DNA of 64,000 bases from Capsicum annuum (lineage: Eukaryota; Streptophyta; Magnoliopsida; Solanales; Solanaceae), in the NCBI RefSeq assembly GCF_002878395.1, contig NC_061116.1:118323210-118387209 (forward strand), in the 5' to 3' direction. The stretch's first letter is position 1. Each line of letters starts with the position of its first letter. The notes under the pieces were generated by a model. It was given only the letters and a program-made list of their open reading frames with translations. It ran no database searches and was not told where the DNA came from. Shown here piece by piece: positions 1 to 11,720 of this stretch. Both the position numbers and the translations under genes were made by a program.

Positions 1-97
1 CTTGGCTTGTGACATTTTGTGGTGGTCTTGGAGGATTTAGCATTTGAAGTAAAGTTTCAAGGGTAATGCTGGTGGAAGTATTTTGTTCATGTCCACT

Positions 98-289
98 TTA
101 GGAAACATGGTGTGAAGGAGTAAAAGCATAAGAGTTCCTTTGAATCTCCACAAGATCCAACCTCTCACCTAATGATGACACATCCGTTTTCACCTTTACC
201 ATGCTTCGGTTGAGTGCTTCAATCCCAACCAAGATAGTATTAAGGATATTGTTATTCACAGTTTTTAATGTTGTCCCCTCGGATTCCAT
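98..289 (-). pseudogene. gag: Possible gag N-terminus of a minus-strand LTR element
   Basis: A 63-codon frame opens with Met-Glu-Ser-Glu-Gly and continues with a heptad-like pattern of Leu, Ile and Val (LKTVNNNILNTILVGIEALN) that could form a coiled coil, as seen at the N-terminus of some gypsy Gag proteins. It ends at a stop at 98; the sequence down to base 1 may continue Gag in another frame. It lies downstream, on the same strand, of a PBS-like site (1337-1348) and an LTR-like block with a TATA box, which is the order expected for LTR-leader-gag. About 1 kb of AT-rich leader separates PBS and start codon, which is long. No zinc knuckle or other diagnostic motif is visible, so a chance ORF is possible. 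Confidence 0.3.
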
Positions 290-1336
290 TGTACCTAGGA
301 AGTTACCTACAAAAAAACAAATGAGTTAGTTGTAAAAGAAAGGTCCTCACATTCTCTCTTTATTTCTCGTCTCTCGGATTCCACACACTCACTCTCACAA
401 GTGTTTTAAGTTTGATTGTACTTCGTGAGGTGTTGAAAGATGAAACAAATGTTTACAATGACTCAAAAGAACAAGCACACAAGGAACGTAAATGCGAAGA
501 ATGGTTCAAAACCAACTCACAATCTAGTAAATGGTTACTAGCTTGTAAGTTGGTATTAGAATCAACAATGAAACTAAGGAATCAACAAAATGAAAATTAA
601 AAAAAATTGAGCTTAAAAGAGTTGCGTGAATAGTAAAATGATGATATGGCAGTCCACTATTGGTCACTTTTATTTGAACAACTTTTATTCACTAATTTGA
701 ATTCTTGATCATTTAACAATTTGAAATGGTGAAATTCGGTTAATGATGGGAAACTACAAGTCTTGGAACTCCTTTCAATTTTCAAACACAGAGTCTTGAC
801 TTGTACTTTTTTCTCAAAACATGTTCCTTAAAACATGGAAAAGTGGTTGAAAAGAGGTTGTCAAGTCTTTGGTGGATGTGAGCTAGTCCTTTCACCAACA
901 TGTACTACAATTTGGTTCTTCACCTTTTTAGATCTAATATGCACTTTATATTCAACAAGGTTGAAGAGTGGTGAATAATATCAAGAATAAAACAACAACC
1001 ACTAAGAACAACAACAATATCCACACATCCAAGAACAAATACGCAACACCAATGTGTACACACATGGCCAAGGCTAAGTTCATAACAACAACATCAACAA
1101 TGTACGCTCAAACTTAGATTTAGACTCAAAGGTATTGGTGAAGAACAAAATTAACACTAGAAACAAAAAAAAACACCAAATAACTACTAGATATAGAAAA
1201 AAAATACAAGTCTTGTCCAAGAGGATAACAATACCAACTCTCGGCCAGGAATAAGATCTCAAGAACACAACTTTTTTTTTTTGAATTTTCAAGCAAGCAA
1301 GCCCAAGATTGAACTTGTGGGAACAAAATCAGCCAT
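290..1336 (-). other. Non-coding leader-like region
   Basis: About 1 kb of AT-rich sequence between the gag-like frame and the PBS-like site. It contains homopolymer runs (A/T tracts near 1196-1204 and 1270-1281) and only short chance ORFs on both strands. I read it as the untranslated leader of the minus-strand LTR element, by position only. Confidence 0.3.
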
Positions 1337-1348
1337 GATATGATACCA
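1337..1348 (-). other. Primer binding site (initiator-Met tRNA type), degraded
   Basis: On the minus strand the site reads TGGTATCATATC. It matches 10 of 12 bases of the usual plant initiator-Met PBS TGGTATCAGAGC. It sits two bases inside the proposed LTR end, the normal place for a PBS. Confidence 0.45.
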
Positions 1349-1350
1349 AA

Positions 1351-2043
1351 TGATACAAACCAACTCAAGGAACATGTAAAAATGGCTTAAAATAGTCCAC
1401 AAGGCAAGATGAAACCGAGCTACAATTGAGACCAAGTCTCGGGTTGGACAACAACACAAGAATAAAAAGATAATGAGGTGTATTAACACCTATTTCAATG
1501 AGCCAAAAAAATAACAAGGAGATTAATAGAATGAGAACAAAAATAATATGAACAACAACAACAAGGTGCCCCACATGGTTTCAACTTAAACAAGAAGAAA
1601 CAATAACAAGGTTATAAGAATGTAAAGATAACTAGTGAGTCATACACTATAAAAAGACCCAAGAACCCAAAGATGTATCAAATCTAAGGACCCCTAATAC
1701 TTTCAATAGCAACACCACACTCTACGAAGACATAAGAGGAAATACACCACTAAAGCACCAATGTTTCTAAGCAAAATGGAAATACAAGTGAGTCCACACT
1801 TGTATGAGCACTAGTTATAGTTTTGAGCTCTCTCTCTCAAGAGGAGTGTGCTTTCAACAATATTCAATAAATAACGAACTAAAACCCTACAATGTTCTAT
1901 TTATAGTATATAACAAATAAGAGACAAAAGACCTTTTATTGAAAAAAGGCTTTAAAAGGCGCCCATAGAGTGTTCTTAGGGGCGACCTTGGTGTATTCCA
2001 AGGCCCTTCTTCACAATTAATCTTGTACACTCCCTCGGTTACA
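1351..2043 (-). repeat. Probable 5' LTR of a minus-strand retrotransposon
   Basis: The block starts TG beside the PBS and ends GGTTACA, so it has TG...CA termini on either strand. It contains a TATA box on the minus strand (1896-1906) followed by a CT/GA-rich tract near 1831-1846, an arrangement typical of U3-TATA-R-U5. No partner LTR is in the window because the element runs off the left edge. The right boundary is chosen from the terminal dinucleotide and promoter position, not from an alignment. Confidence 0.45.
1896..1906 (-). promoter_or_regulatory. TATA box of the LTR promoter
   Basis: On the minus strand this reads CTATAAATAGA, close to the plant TATA consensus. It lies about 140 bases inside the proposed 5' end of the LTR. 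Confidence 0.45.
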
Positions 2044-2612
2044 TTCAACAAACTCACAAACCTCCATGGTCATGATCATGCCCGTATCAATTTTTGACTT
2101 AGAGAGCTCGAATTTAGGCAATTTCACACGGGTTATCGAGATTTCTTTCAATGGTATATTTTTAATCCTTTATTCTATCAATTTATATTGATTTTCTCTT
2201 CAAAATAACTTTAAGTCCTTGATTTTAAATATGATTTCGATTTCAACTCGTTTTGCATAGTTTTTTAACTATAACCTTCTCATGACATAAGAAACATTAT
2301 TATAAAATTATATCCCCATTTGGCTCTTGTATTTTTGAAAATAATTTGTAAAGAAAATTTTAGATCTAAAACAAATATAGTCGATATGGGTATCGTTGAA
2401 CTCCTTGACCTGTAAATGTCATATTTGATTAGATTGCACATGTTTGTGATGATTCGAGGGAGTAGTGCTTTTGCTTGATTCTTTGGACTGAGTCTTGGCT
2501 TAAAAATCTTCTTTAAATACAAGTTGAGATGTACCTTGACTTTCTCTAAAGTGTTTATGTGTTTTATATTTGTTTGCTTGTGTTTTGTTAACTATTTAGG
2601 ATTGAAGGTCCT
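2044..2612. other. Unassigned AT-rich DNA
   Basis: Flanking sequence between two LTR elements. I see no coding potential, no RNA gene and no repeat that I can match elsewhere in the window. Confidence 0.5.
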
Positions 2613-4484
2613 TCTATGTAATGACCCAGGAGTACACCCTGGATGCCACACGGTGATTACAGTCCTATGTGACCATAAACTAAGCGATGAGCTGGTACCT
2701 GCTGTGAGCACTAAATAAAACTGATAAACAACATATGCAGAATTTCAACTGACATGCCATAAGGTTTTAATAATTAAAATTAATACTGAATCATGGTTTA
2801 AAACATTTGGAAAAATATTGATAAAATGACTGATAATCACATCTGAAAATAGACAAACTGTCCATACTACGCTGAAATCCTCTAAACTGTTTGACTTATG
2901 AGTTGATGGGACAAGCCCCCAATTAACTCTAACTGACTAAATGACTGAACTACTAACATAACTGAACATAAGATAACTCGTCTTCGGAGGAAAAGGACTA
3001 ATCATGGCTACTGCTGCTGGTGCATTACAAATTCTAAATATGATTAGGGATCTGAGCATCTAAAACTATGATATAAGATGTCATAGCGTAAGAAAAGAGT
3101 ATGCAGTCAGTACTTCTGATGTGTATGTGTTCTGGTTCATGAGTAATAACTTATTAAATGTAAAGCATGGGGTACTGATTAACAAGGCATGAAAACTATA
3201 ATAACTAAGAATGCATGACCATGCATAAAAAAAGTACTGCATTAGCTAATAAACTGAGATACTGAAATATGAATATAAATTAACTGGTAAAATACATGCT
3301 ATGGTCAAGAAAGGATGAATTGAATTCTGAACTGAGTGCTAAAACTAAAATTGTGAGAGATTTCATATAATCGACATGCCTCAATATAGATTGTTGGGGT
3401 GTTACCTATAACCCCAGTTGAAAGGGTGTTAATACCATGCCATGGGTTACTAACAATGGCTGGGTCAACCCTAATCTTGTAGAAAGACTCATGCTATATA
3501 TATAGATATAGATATGTTAACCCTAGACTGGCAGGAAGACATATTAACCTATGCTGGTTATGTAGTTCTGTAACTCAGGGATTACTACTGAGGGTCATAC
3601 CCTAAACTGGCAGGAGTGCACCCATCCCTGGGATCGCTCGTTGCTGAATCCTACTCCCAACTGAACTGACACTGAGTACTAAACTTGGTTAGGCTTGACA
3701 TGATTCGATTGGGACCTTTCTATGACTACTATAAAGTAGGTAAACAGCTACATTTCGGGTATCATAACCCCTAGGACTGGATACCATTTACAATGGGACC
3801 ATAAGATAAATTTTAATACATAACAAACAGTCATAATTCAACTTTCACTCATTTAGTCATTTTATCAAACACTTGGAAGGCCTAACCTTGTACATAGGAA
3901 TGATTAACATGCTGACATCTAATGACTTCAACAATGAGTTCATAATTTAGGGGATTAAACATAATACTTACATCAACCAACGTACGCATTAGTTTATTCC
4001 ATATAAAATTCACACATTCATAACTTGACACTCAAATTACAATGCATACATGGACATACTATGATCTATGTCAAGCAAATTCATAATTCAAGCTTTGAAA
4101 AAGGTTCTTGGTCTCCAAGGGTTGGAAGGGACCCAAGGTTAAACCTTTAACATACCTCAATTAAAGAATTTGTGAGGTTTCTTGGCTGTTTCCTTGAAAC
4201 TTGAGCTTGAATCTTGAAGAGTTAGGGTTTGTTCTTAATAGATAATGGATTTTAATTAAGAGAGTTTGAGTAAAAGATGAATAAATATGCAGTCGTCAAT
4301 CCTGTGTTATGGACCTATTGGGTGAAAGGAAAATGACTTATTTACCCTTAAAAATATGGAACAAAACTGAATAAAATGCACGGACTGGACTGGGTAGGGC
4401 ACTGCGGGCTCCGAAGTGTCGCTCTGGAGTGAGGGTCGCGGGCTCTAGCATGGGATCCCTAGCACTGAATAGGATAGGGCGCTG
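2613..4484 (-). repeat. F1 copy A 3' LTR, truncated
   Basis: It aligns along its length with the LTR at 7461-9663, from the low terminus up to about 4484. There the sequence switches directly into RNase H/RT-homologous DNA (compare 11706 onward in copy B). Roughly the last 300 bases of the LTR, the PPT, integrase and part of RNase H are missing. It carries the CTGGCAGGA-type repeats (3469 onward) and a short TA tract near 3496-3515, as in its partners. Confidence 0.85.
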
Positions 4485-5629
4485 CAACATAGGATATGAC
4501 GTTACCTTTCAGCATTAAAACACAACCCCAACCAAATCTGGAAGCATTACAATAAACAATAAACCCATATGAACCATCGAGCAACGTGAAGACTAGGGCT
4601 TAGGTGAGTTGAGTTTTTAAATCCTAAAAACTCTTATCACCAGAATCTGACCATTGAAACTTGACTTTATTCTGAGTCAATATGGACATGAGGGATGCAA
4701 TAGATGACAACCCTTTAATAAACTGTCCTTAATAGCTAGCCAAACCCAAGAAACTACTGATATGTGATGGAAAATGGGTCTGGGCCAGTTTCTCACTGAT
4801 TCAGTCTTTTGAGGGTCAACTCTAACGCCATTACCGACAATGATATGGCTAAGAAAAGCTACTGATCTGAGCCAAAATTTTCACTTAATGAATTTGGCGA
4901 ATAACTGATGGTCTCAAAGATTCTGCAACACTATTCTATGGTGGTATAAATGATCATTTTCATTATGGCAATAGACAAGGATATCATCTATACAGACTAT
5001 GCCGAACATGTCCAAGCACTATTTGAACACTCAGTTCATCAAGTCTATAAAGACTGCTGGGGTGTTTCTGAGACCAAAGGACATGACTAGAAACACGAAG
5101 TGACTATACCTGGTTCAGAAAGTTATTTTTAGAATGTCATATTCTCTTACTCTGAGCTGATGATAGTCAAATCTGAGGTCTATTTTAGAAAATTAACTGG
5201 CACCCTAAAGTTGGTCGAACAAATCATCTATTCTAGGAAGCGGGTATTTATTCTTGATTGTGACTTCATTCAACGATGATAGTCGATACACATCCTAAGA
5301 GAACTATTTTTCTTATGTATGAGTAGGACTGGTGTGCCTCACGGGGAGACATTGGGACTGATGAATGCCTTATTTAATAGGTCTTTTAACTATTCTTTTA
5401 GTTTTTTTAGTCCAGCTGGACCATTTTGTATAGCAGAATAGAGATGGGTTGGGTATCTTGGAGAAGGTCTATCCCAAAGTCTATTTTCCCTTTTAGGAGG
5501 AACTCCATAAAGATCTTTGGGAAACACCTCTGGAAATTCCCTTGTTACTAGAACTGACTCAAGATTAGGCATCTCAGAACTAGAGTCGTTGACGCGCAAA
5601 ATATGATAGACACATCCCTTGGATATCAT
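4485..5629 (-). pseudogene. pol: F1 copy A reverse transcriptase remnant (with RNase H edge)
   Basis: Minus-strand translation in broken frames matches plant gypsy RT. The best kept stretch (5390-5629) is the protease-RT linker, with [13 protein letters not shown], then EFPEVFPKDL and PPKRE. The metal-binding Asp pair of the active site (IDD) is intact at 4983-4988, preceded by Val-Cys instead of the usual Val-Phe. The RNase H side is cut at about 4485 by fusion to the truncated LTR. Several stops and frameshifts make it non-functional. It normally copies the element RNA into DNA in cytoplasmic particles. Confidence 0.8.
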
Positions 5630-6130
5630 TTTTCTCGCTCTAAAGTATGAAAAAAGATGATCCCTAGGCGCTGTGCTAATACCCCTCTACTAAAGGACTG
5701 GTTTATTTGGGAACTGGAATTAGACAATTCAGTTTCAATAATCAACTGAAGCACAACATGAATGAAGCTAATCCATGCCAAGAATGACATAAAAATAAGT
5801 CATCTCTAGTTCTATAAGGCCTACTTATGTGACTTTCTAAGACACTATAACCGGTTAGTTTCTGTATACCCGCCAGGCTATGATAGACTTACCCACTAGG
5901 ATAGTTATTGAGAAAGGCTCTATCAAGGTTTCGAGACTGAATCTGAAGTTGACCACTAAATAAGGAGTTTTAAAAAAAAGAGAATCTCTAGGTTCAAGCA
6001 AAGCATAAACATGTAAATGAAAGACTTACAACGCACTAGTAACTATTTCAGGAGAAATTTTCTAATCTTGTCAGGACAGAAGTGCATAGATTCTATTTGA
6101 CACTGCCCACTAGTAGCACTAGAAGTGGTA
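5630..6130 (-). pseudogene. pol: F1 copy A retropepsin-like protease remnant
   Basis: It lies between the RT linker and gag and is homologous to the protease frame of copy B (12861-13193). The active-site motif, normally Leu-Asp-Pro-Gly-Ala-Ser in this family, reads Leu-Glu-Pro-Arg-Asp-Ser here, so the catalytic Asp is replaced by Glu (codon 5994-5996) and the following Gly is lost. In-frame stops are present. The protease would cut the Gag-Pol polyprotein; this copy could not. Confidence 0.72.
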
Positions 6131-7240
6131 CCCTATGAAGAAAGATGATTGGACTAAACTAGGGGGATGATTGTGCTGACTCTATGGACCTTCCTGTGGA
6201 AATTTTTTAATTCTTTGACCTGGCTTGCCAAACCTAAAACATACATCACTACCAGCTCTGCAAACACCCGGATGGTTCCTACCACATTTTTGGCAAAGAG
6301 AATTTATTCGAGCACTATTCACACTACCCTGTGACTTAGAGCCTGATGCCCTATCCTTGTTGTCATTCCTGAATTTGGGAATTAGTGCACTAGCCAAAGA
6401 CAAAGCTGGGATGAAAGATTTCGGGAAAATATAAAGACGTTTACCACCCTCTGACTTTGGCTGAGTGATATTAAAGCTACCTATCCTAGCTCTCTAGTTC
6501 TCCCTCTCTCAACTTAATCTTTTCTTTCTCTATCTATTGTGCATGGATCATAAGCCTAGATAGGTCCATTTCCTTAATCATCATCGTAGTCCTACATTCC
6601 TTGACTATGCTATTAGATACCCCATACACAAATTTGATTATCCTAGAACCGTTGTTAGCTACTATATGGGGAGCATACCTATCCAGCTAAGTAAACTTGA
6701 GGGAATACTCTTTCACACTCTTGTTGTCCAGTTTTAGATTAATAAATACTAACACCTTATCATCTCGCAACTCTAATGGGAAGAATCTTTCTTAGAAGGA
6801 AGTAGAAAAATCCTCACACTCTACAGGTTTAGCCTCTGTGCCCCTATCCCTTTTCCACTGCTTAAACCAAGTATGAGCCATATCTTATAACTGGTAAGTA
6901 GCTAGATTAGCACCCTCACTAGAAGTCACCCTCATATTTTCTATTACCTTCTGCACCATGTCTAGGAATTCCTATGGATCCTCTTCAGACTTAGATCTCA
7001 AAAATGAAGAAGGATTCTTTCGAGTGAAGTCCTAAATCCTAGTTGCGGTAGTATAGGCCACTGCGTTGGACTGAACAGTAACTGGCGCCACAAATTTTAG
7101 GCTGCTACGAAGTGAGCTAGAGTGGTGAATGCAATTCTAAACTTCATATGATAAGCATGCTCATTCAGGGGATTTTCCTAAATGGGTAGAGGTGCTGGAT
7201 GGTTTTTGGTTATTCTTCAGTTAGTCTTTATGGAAGGCAT
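6131..7240 (-). pseudogene. gag: F1 copy A gag remnant
   Basis: The start codon is placed at 7238-7240, where other copies read Met-Pro-Pro-Lys-Arg; here it is Met-Pro-Ser-Ile-Lys, then a stop within ten codons. The C-terminal part (6182-6403) keeps a first zinc knuckle, CQKCGRNHPGVC, while the second has lost its second and third Cys and its His (CFRFGKPGQ). Gag packages element RNA into virus-like particles. Many stops make it a pseudogene. The leader 7241-7448 joins it to the PBS. Confidence 0.75.
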
Positions 7241-7448
7241 ATTCTGTACATGGAAAGAAAAGTTGAAATTGATAGAAAGTTTAACTTGAGCTCCTTCTCA
7301 TTCACATGATATGGACACTGAAAGAAGGGAAACATTTCCTAAAATGTCTTCTAGCCTCTTGCCCATAAGTGTGGCGCGCTTCACACACATACAAAAAACT
7401 CTAATCAACGCAGCTTTTAGAATCCCTAGGACAACTTTAAAACCTTAC

Positions 7449-7460
7449 GCTCTGATACCA
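7449..7460 (-). other. F1 copy A primer binding site
   Basis: On the minus strand it reads TGGTATCAGAGC, a perfect 12-base match to the plant initiator-Met tRNA PBS, and directly abuts the LTR end at 7461. Confidence 0.9.
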
Positions 7461-9663
7461 TGTTTGTAATGACCCAAGAGTACACCTTGGACGCCACACG
7501 GTGCTTACGGCCCCATGAGACCATAAGATAACCATGAGCTGGTACCTACTATGAGCACTAAATTAAAGTGATAAGCAATATTTGTGAAATTTTAACTGAA
7601 ATGCCATAAGGTTTTTATAGTTGAAATTAATACTAAATCATCGTTTAAAAGTTTTGGAAAAATATTGATAAAATGACTGATAATCAAAATCAAAAATTGA
7701 CCAACTATATATACTAGTCTGAAAGCCTCTAAATGGTTTGACTTTGGAAATAATGGGACAAGCCCCCAACTAACTCCAATTGACTAAATAACTGAACTAC
7801 CAACATAACTGAACATAAGATAACTCATCTTCGAAGGTATAGGACTCACCATAATATTGTTGCTGATGCAATGGAAAGTCTTAGTACAATCGAGGATCTG
7901 AACATTTGAACCTATGATATAAGACATCCTAGCATAAGAAAAGAGTATGCGGTCAGTACTTTTGAATGTACTGGTATACTAAATTAGGTGAGGCTAATAT
8001 GCACGGATTCTTGTTCAGGATTAATAACTGACTGAAAGTAAGGCATGAGGTATTGAGTAACAATGCATGAAAACTATAAAGACTGAGAATGCATGACCAT
8101 TCATAAAAAAAGTAATAAAGTAACTGGTAAACTAAGATACTAAAATCCAATAGTTTATTAACTGATAAACTATATGCTATGATCAAGAAAGACTGAACTG
8201 AATTCTAAACTGAGTGCTAAAACTAAAATTGTGGGAGCTTTCATCTAACTGACATGCCCTAATATAGACTGATTGGATTCAAACCTATAACCCAGTTTGA
8301 TGGGTGTTAGTACTGTGCCATGGGTTACTAACAATGGCCGGGTCAACCCCAATCTAGTAGGAAGACTCATGATATATATATATATATATATATATCAACC
8401 CTGACTGGTAGGAAGAGATATTAACCTACGCTGGCTACATAATTCTATAACTTAGGGCTTCCTACTAAGGGCCACACACTAAACTGGCAGGAATGCCCCC
8501 ATCCCTGGGTTCGCTTGGTGCTAAATATTACTCCTAACTGAACCGACACTGAGCACTAAATTGGGTTAGGATTGACTGTACTCACGCTGACCTTTTTAAC
8601 TGACTGAGTACTACTTAACATGATTTGACTGTGACCTTTCTATGACTACTATAAACTAGGTAAACAATAAGATTTTGGGTATCATAACCCCAGGAATCGA
8701 TATCATTGACAATAAGACCATAACAAAAGATTTAAGATATAACAAACAATCATAATTCAACTTTTCACTCATTTAATCATTTTATCAAACACTTGGAAGA
8801 CCTAACCTTGTACATAGGAATGATCAACATGCTGACATCTCATGACTTCAACAATGAGTTCACAATTTAGGGGATTCAACATGATACTTACATCAACCAA
8901 CGTACGCATTAGTTTATTTCATATGAATTTCACACATTCATAACTTGACACCCAAATCATAATACATACATGACATAATATGATCTAAGTCAAGAAAATC
9001 CATTACTCAAGCTTTCAAAAAGGATCTTGGTCTCCAAAAGTTGGAAGGGACCCAAGGATGAACACTCAACATACCTCAATTGAAGAATTTGTGAGGGTTC
9101 TTGGTTGTTTTCTTGAAACTTGAGCATGAATATTGAAGATCTAGGGTTCATTCTTGAGAGAAAAATGGCTTTCAATTGAGAGAGTTTGAGTAAAATATGA
9201 CCAAATATGTTATTTGGGGCTTCAATACCGTGTTATGGACCTATTGGGTAAAGGTAAAATGACTCATTTGCCTTTAAAAATATGGAACAAAATTTAAGAA
9301 AATGCACGGACCAGACAGGGAAGGGCACCGTGGACTCCGGAGCACCGCGGCCTCCCCCAGCACTGGACTGGGTAGGGCGCCAAAGGGCTAATCACCCTCC
9401 GCTGCTGTTTTGGAAGTCCATACAAACCCTTACGTTTTCCAAAAATTTTGAAACTAACCCAAGTTGTACTATTGACTTCCCCGATCATGAATCAACTTAA
9501 AAAATACCTTTCTAATATCGAAAAGTTCATGAATAAATACATCGAAGTTTTAGGTCTTTAGAAATGATTAAGTCCTAACACTTAGTAAAATATTTGAAGT
9601 ATTAGACCCCTTTTAGTTGTAAGAGTGAGCCAAAATGAGGTTAGAATCTTATGGGGTCTTACA
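7461..9663 (-). repeat. F1 shared central LTR (5' LTR of copy A, 3' LTR of copy B)
   Basis: Length 2203 bases with perfect TG...CA termini. PBS of copy A abuts it at the low end and the PPT of copy B at the high end. Compared by eye with the LTR at 14731, about 18 of the first 100 bases differ, mostly transitions, so these are old copies. The opening of the 9282-9500 ORF and the small antisense ORFs inside it are chance frames. Confidence 0.9.
8372..8395. repeat. (TA)n microsatellite inside the F1 LTR
   Basis: An uninterrupted alternating TA tract. The equivalent position in the other two F1 LTRs holds shorter or interrupted TA tracts (about 3496-3515 and 15590-15609), so the microsatellite is ancestral to the LTR and varies in length. 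Confidence 0.85.
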
Positions 9664-9678
9664 ATATCTCCCCCTTGG
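9664..9678 (-). other. F1 copy B polypurine tract
   Basis: On the minus strand this reads CCAAGGGGGAGATAT directly before the 3' LTR (starting TGTAAGACCCC), the second-strand priming site. The same tract appears at 34289, 44784 and 52635. Confidence 0.88.
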
Positions 9679-9764
9679 AAACATTCATCCTCGAATGAGG
9701 CTGATTAAGCTAAGAAAACTGAGTAATTGAGGTTACATGCTGAATATACATGCTAAAAACATGA

Positions 9765-11350
9765 TTACATGACTGAGCGAATTCGTGAATGCATGAGTGA
9801 CATGAGAAATACATGCAGATGGAATTGAGTATGAAGTAGAATAAATCTAAGGAAGATTGTTACCTTAGGATGAGTCAGAGTTTGCATAGAAGAGATAAGG
9901 GTCATGGTTCGCATGTCTGCTTCTTCTTCCCAAGTGACTCCCTCAACAAACTGGTTTCGCCAAAGGACTTTGACCAAGGTGACTTCTTTGTTCCTTAGTC
10001 TGCGAATCTAACACTCAAGAACTTCGACTGCAATTTTTTTGTAAGAGAAACATCTACACTTTCTAAGGGGACTACAACCACTCCCTCACTAATATATTTC
10101 TTTAGCAAGGAGATGTGAAATAATGGGTCCACTAATGCTAAGTTTGCATGCAACTCAAGTTAATAGGCTACCTTCTCATAGCGACTCAAGATCTTGTAAG
10201 GCCCAACTTATCGGGGAATGAGCTTCCCCTTCTTGCCAAACCTCTTTAGTCCCTTCATGGGAGAGATCTTTAGATACACAAAATCCCCAATCTCAAACTC
10301 GAGATCTTTCCTCCTCACATCCCCATAAGATTTCTGTTGGCTTTGGGTTGTCTTAAGCCTTTCCCTGATTAATTGAACCTTTTGTAAGTAATTAATTACT
10401 AGATTTAGTCCTATCAATATGGTATCCTCTACCTCAAACAAACAAATAGGAGATATACACCTGATTCTATAAAGAGCCTTAAATGGAGCCATCTGAATAA
10501 TGGAATGAGCTATTATTATATACGAATTCTATCAAAGGTAAGTGATCATCCCAGCTACCTTTAAAATCATGGGAACATGCTCTCAATATTTCTTCTAGGG
10601 TCTGAATGGTCCTCTCTATATGACCATATTTCTGAGGGTGTAAAGTTGTACTGAGGCGAACTTAGGTACCAAGACCCTTTCGGAAAGCCTTCCAAAAATA
10701 AGAGGAAAACTAAGTACCTCTATCTAAAATGATGGAAAATTGGACTACATGAAACCTAACCAACTCTCTAAGGTAGAGGTTAGCATAGTCCTCAGCTGAA
10801 TAAGAAGTATGGACTGGAAAGAAATGGGCTGATTTGGTCATCCGATACATAATAACCCAAATGAAATCTTGTTCATGACGAGTACAAGAAAAAACCATTA
10901 CAAAGTCCATGTTCACTTCTTCCCACTTCTAAGTGGGAATAATTAACTCCTGTATATAACCACTAGGCTTTTTGTGCTCAACCTTAACTTGTTGTCAAAT
11001 AGAGCACTTAGCTACAAACTCCGCAATATCTTTTTTCATACCACTCCACCAATAGATTTAACGCATATCATGGTATATCTTAGTGGCCCCTGGGTGAATA
11101 GAGTAATGTGCACCATGCACTTCTGCAAGAATTAGTTGTCTTAACTCATCTACACATAGAACACACAGCCTACCCTGGCAATACAACACACTATTTCTCC
11201 TTGGGAGAAAACCTCTATTTTTTGGTCTCTGACAAACTCCTTCAACCTAACCAAACTAGAATCCATATCTTGCTTTTCTTTCACTTTGGCAACCAAAGAG
11301 GATTTTGAACTATTTTGCACCCACACACTACCCTTGGCTAAATCAACCAA
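9765..11350 (-). pseudogene. pol: F1 copy B integrase with chromodomain, broken
   Basis: The zinc-binding region lies near 10990-11120: its His residues are visible but the second Cys codon is TGA. The catalytic triad is kept: Asp at 10905-10907 (MDF), Asp at 10722-10724 (LDRGT) and Glu at 10614-10616 (IERT), with the second Asp and Glu exactly 36 codons apart. The C-terminal domain (10208-10492) reads RKDLEFEIGDFVYLKISP and FGKKGKL. The chromodomain tail at about 9900-10000 has VKVLWRNQFVEGVTWEEEAD, which places the element in the Del/Tekay chromoviruses. Several stops and frameshifts separate the parts. Integrase would insert the DNA copy, with the chromodomain directing it to heterochromatin. 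Confidence 0.85.
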
Positions 11351-11720
11351 ATGGATGCCTAGTCAAGCAAGCTGATGAACTTCCTGAACTAGCTTTTTTT
11401 TATTATTTTCAATGTGAGCAACATTACCCATGGAAAATCTACTGAGAGCATCTTGCACTGTATTGGCCTTTCCCAGATTATACAAAACACTCATATCATA
11501 GTCTTTCAACAACTCAAACCACCTTATTTGTTGCAAATTCAAATCTTTTTGTGATAATACATACTGCAATCTCTTGTGGTCTGTGAACACATCAACATGC
11601 ACCCCATACAAATAATGCCTCCAAATCTTTAAGGCAAACACAACGGCTGCTATTCAAGATCATGGGTAGGGTAATTCTTTTCATGGGCATTAATATTTCT
11701 TGTGTCATAGGCTATGACCT
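11351..11720 (-). pseudogene. pol: F1 copy B RNase H
   Basis: An open stretch (11363-11641) reads through [20 protein letters not shown], then [11 protein letters not shown] and [12 protein letters not shown], the hallmark RNase H segments of plant gypsy elements. The Asp residues of VFTDHK and of DALSR are present. Upstream, towards RT, the frame is broken. RNase H removes the RNA strand during reverse transcription. Confidence 0.85.

Noticed and set aside
7449..7460. tRNA gene fragment
   Set aside because: The match is only to the complement of a tRNA 3' end and sits at an LTR border, so it is a primer binding site. No cloverleaf is present here or at the other PBS sites.
8372..8395. TATA promoter at the TA tract
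   Set aside because: It is a length-variable microsatellite in the R-U5 part of the LTR, far from the expected promoter end.
9282..9500. 72-codon plus-strand ORF rich in Pro and Gly
   Set aside because: Located inside the shared F1 LTR with an overlapping antisense ORF; the other LTR copies do not keep it open.
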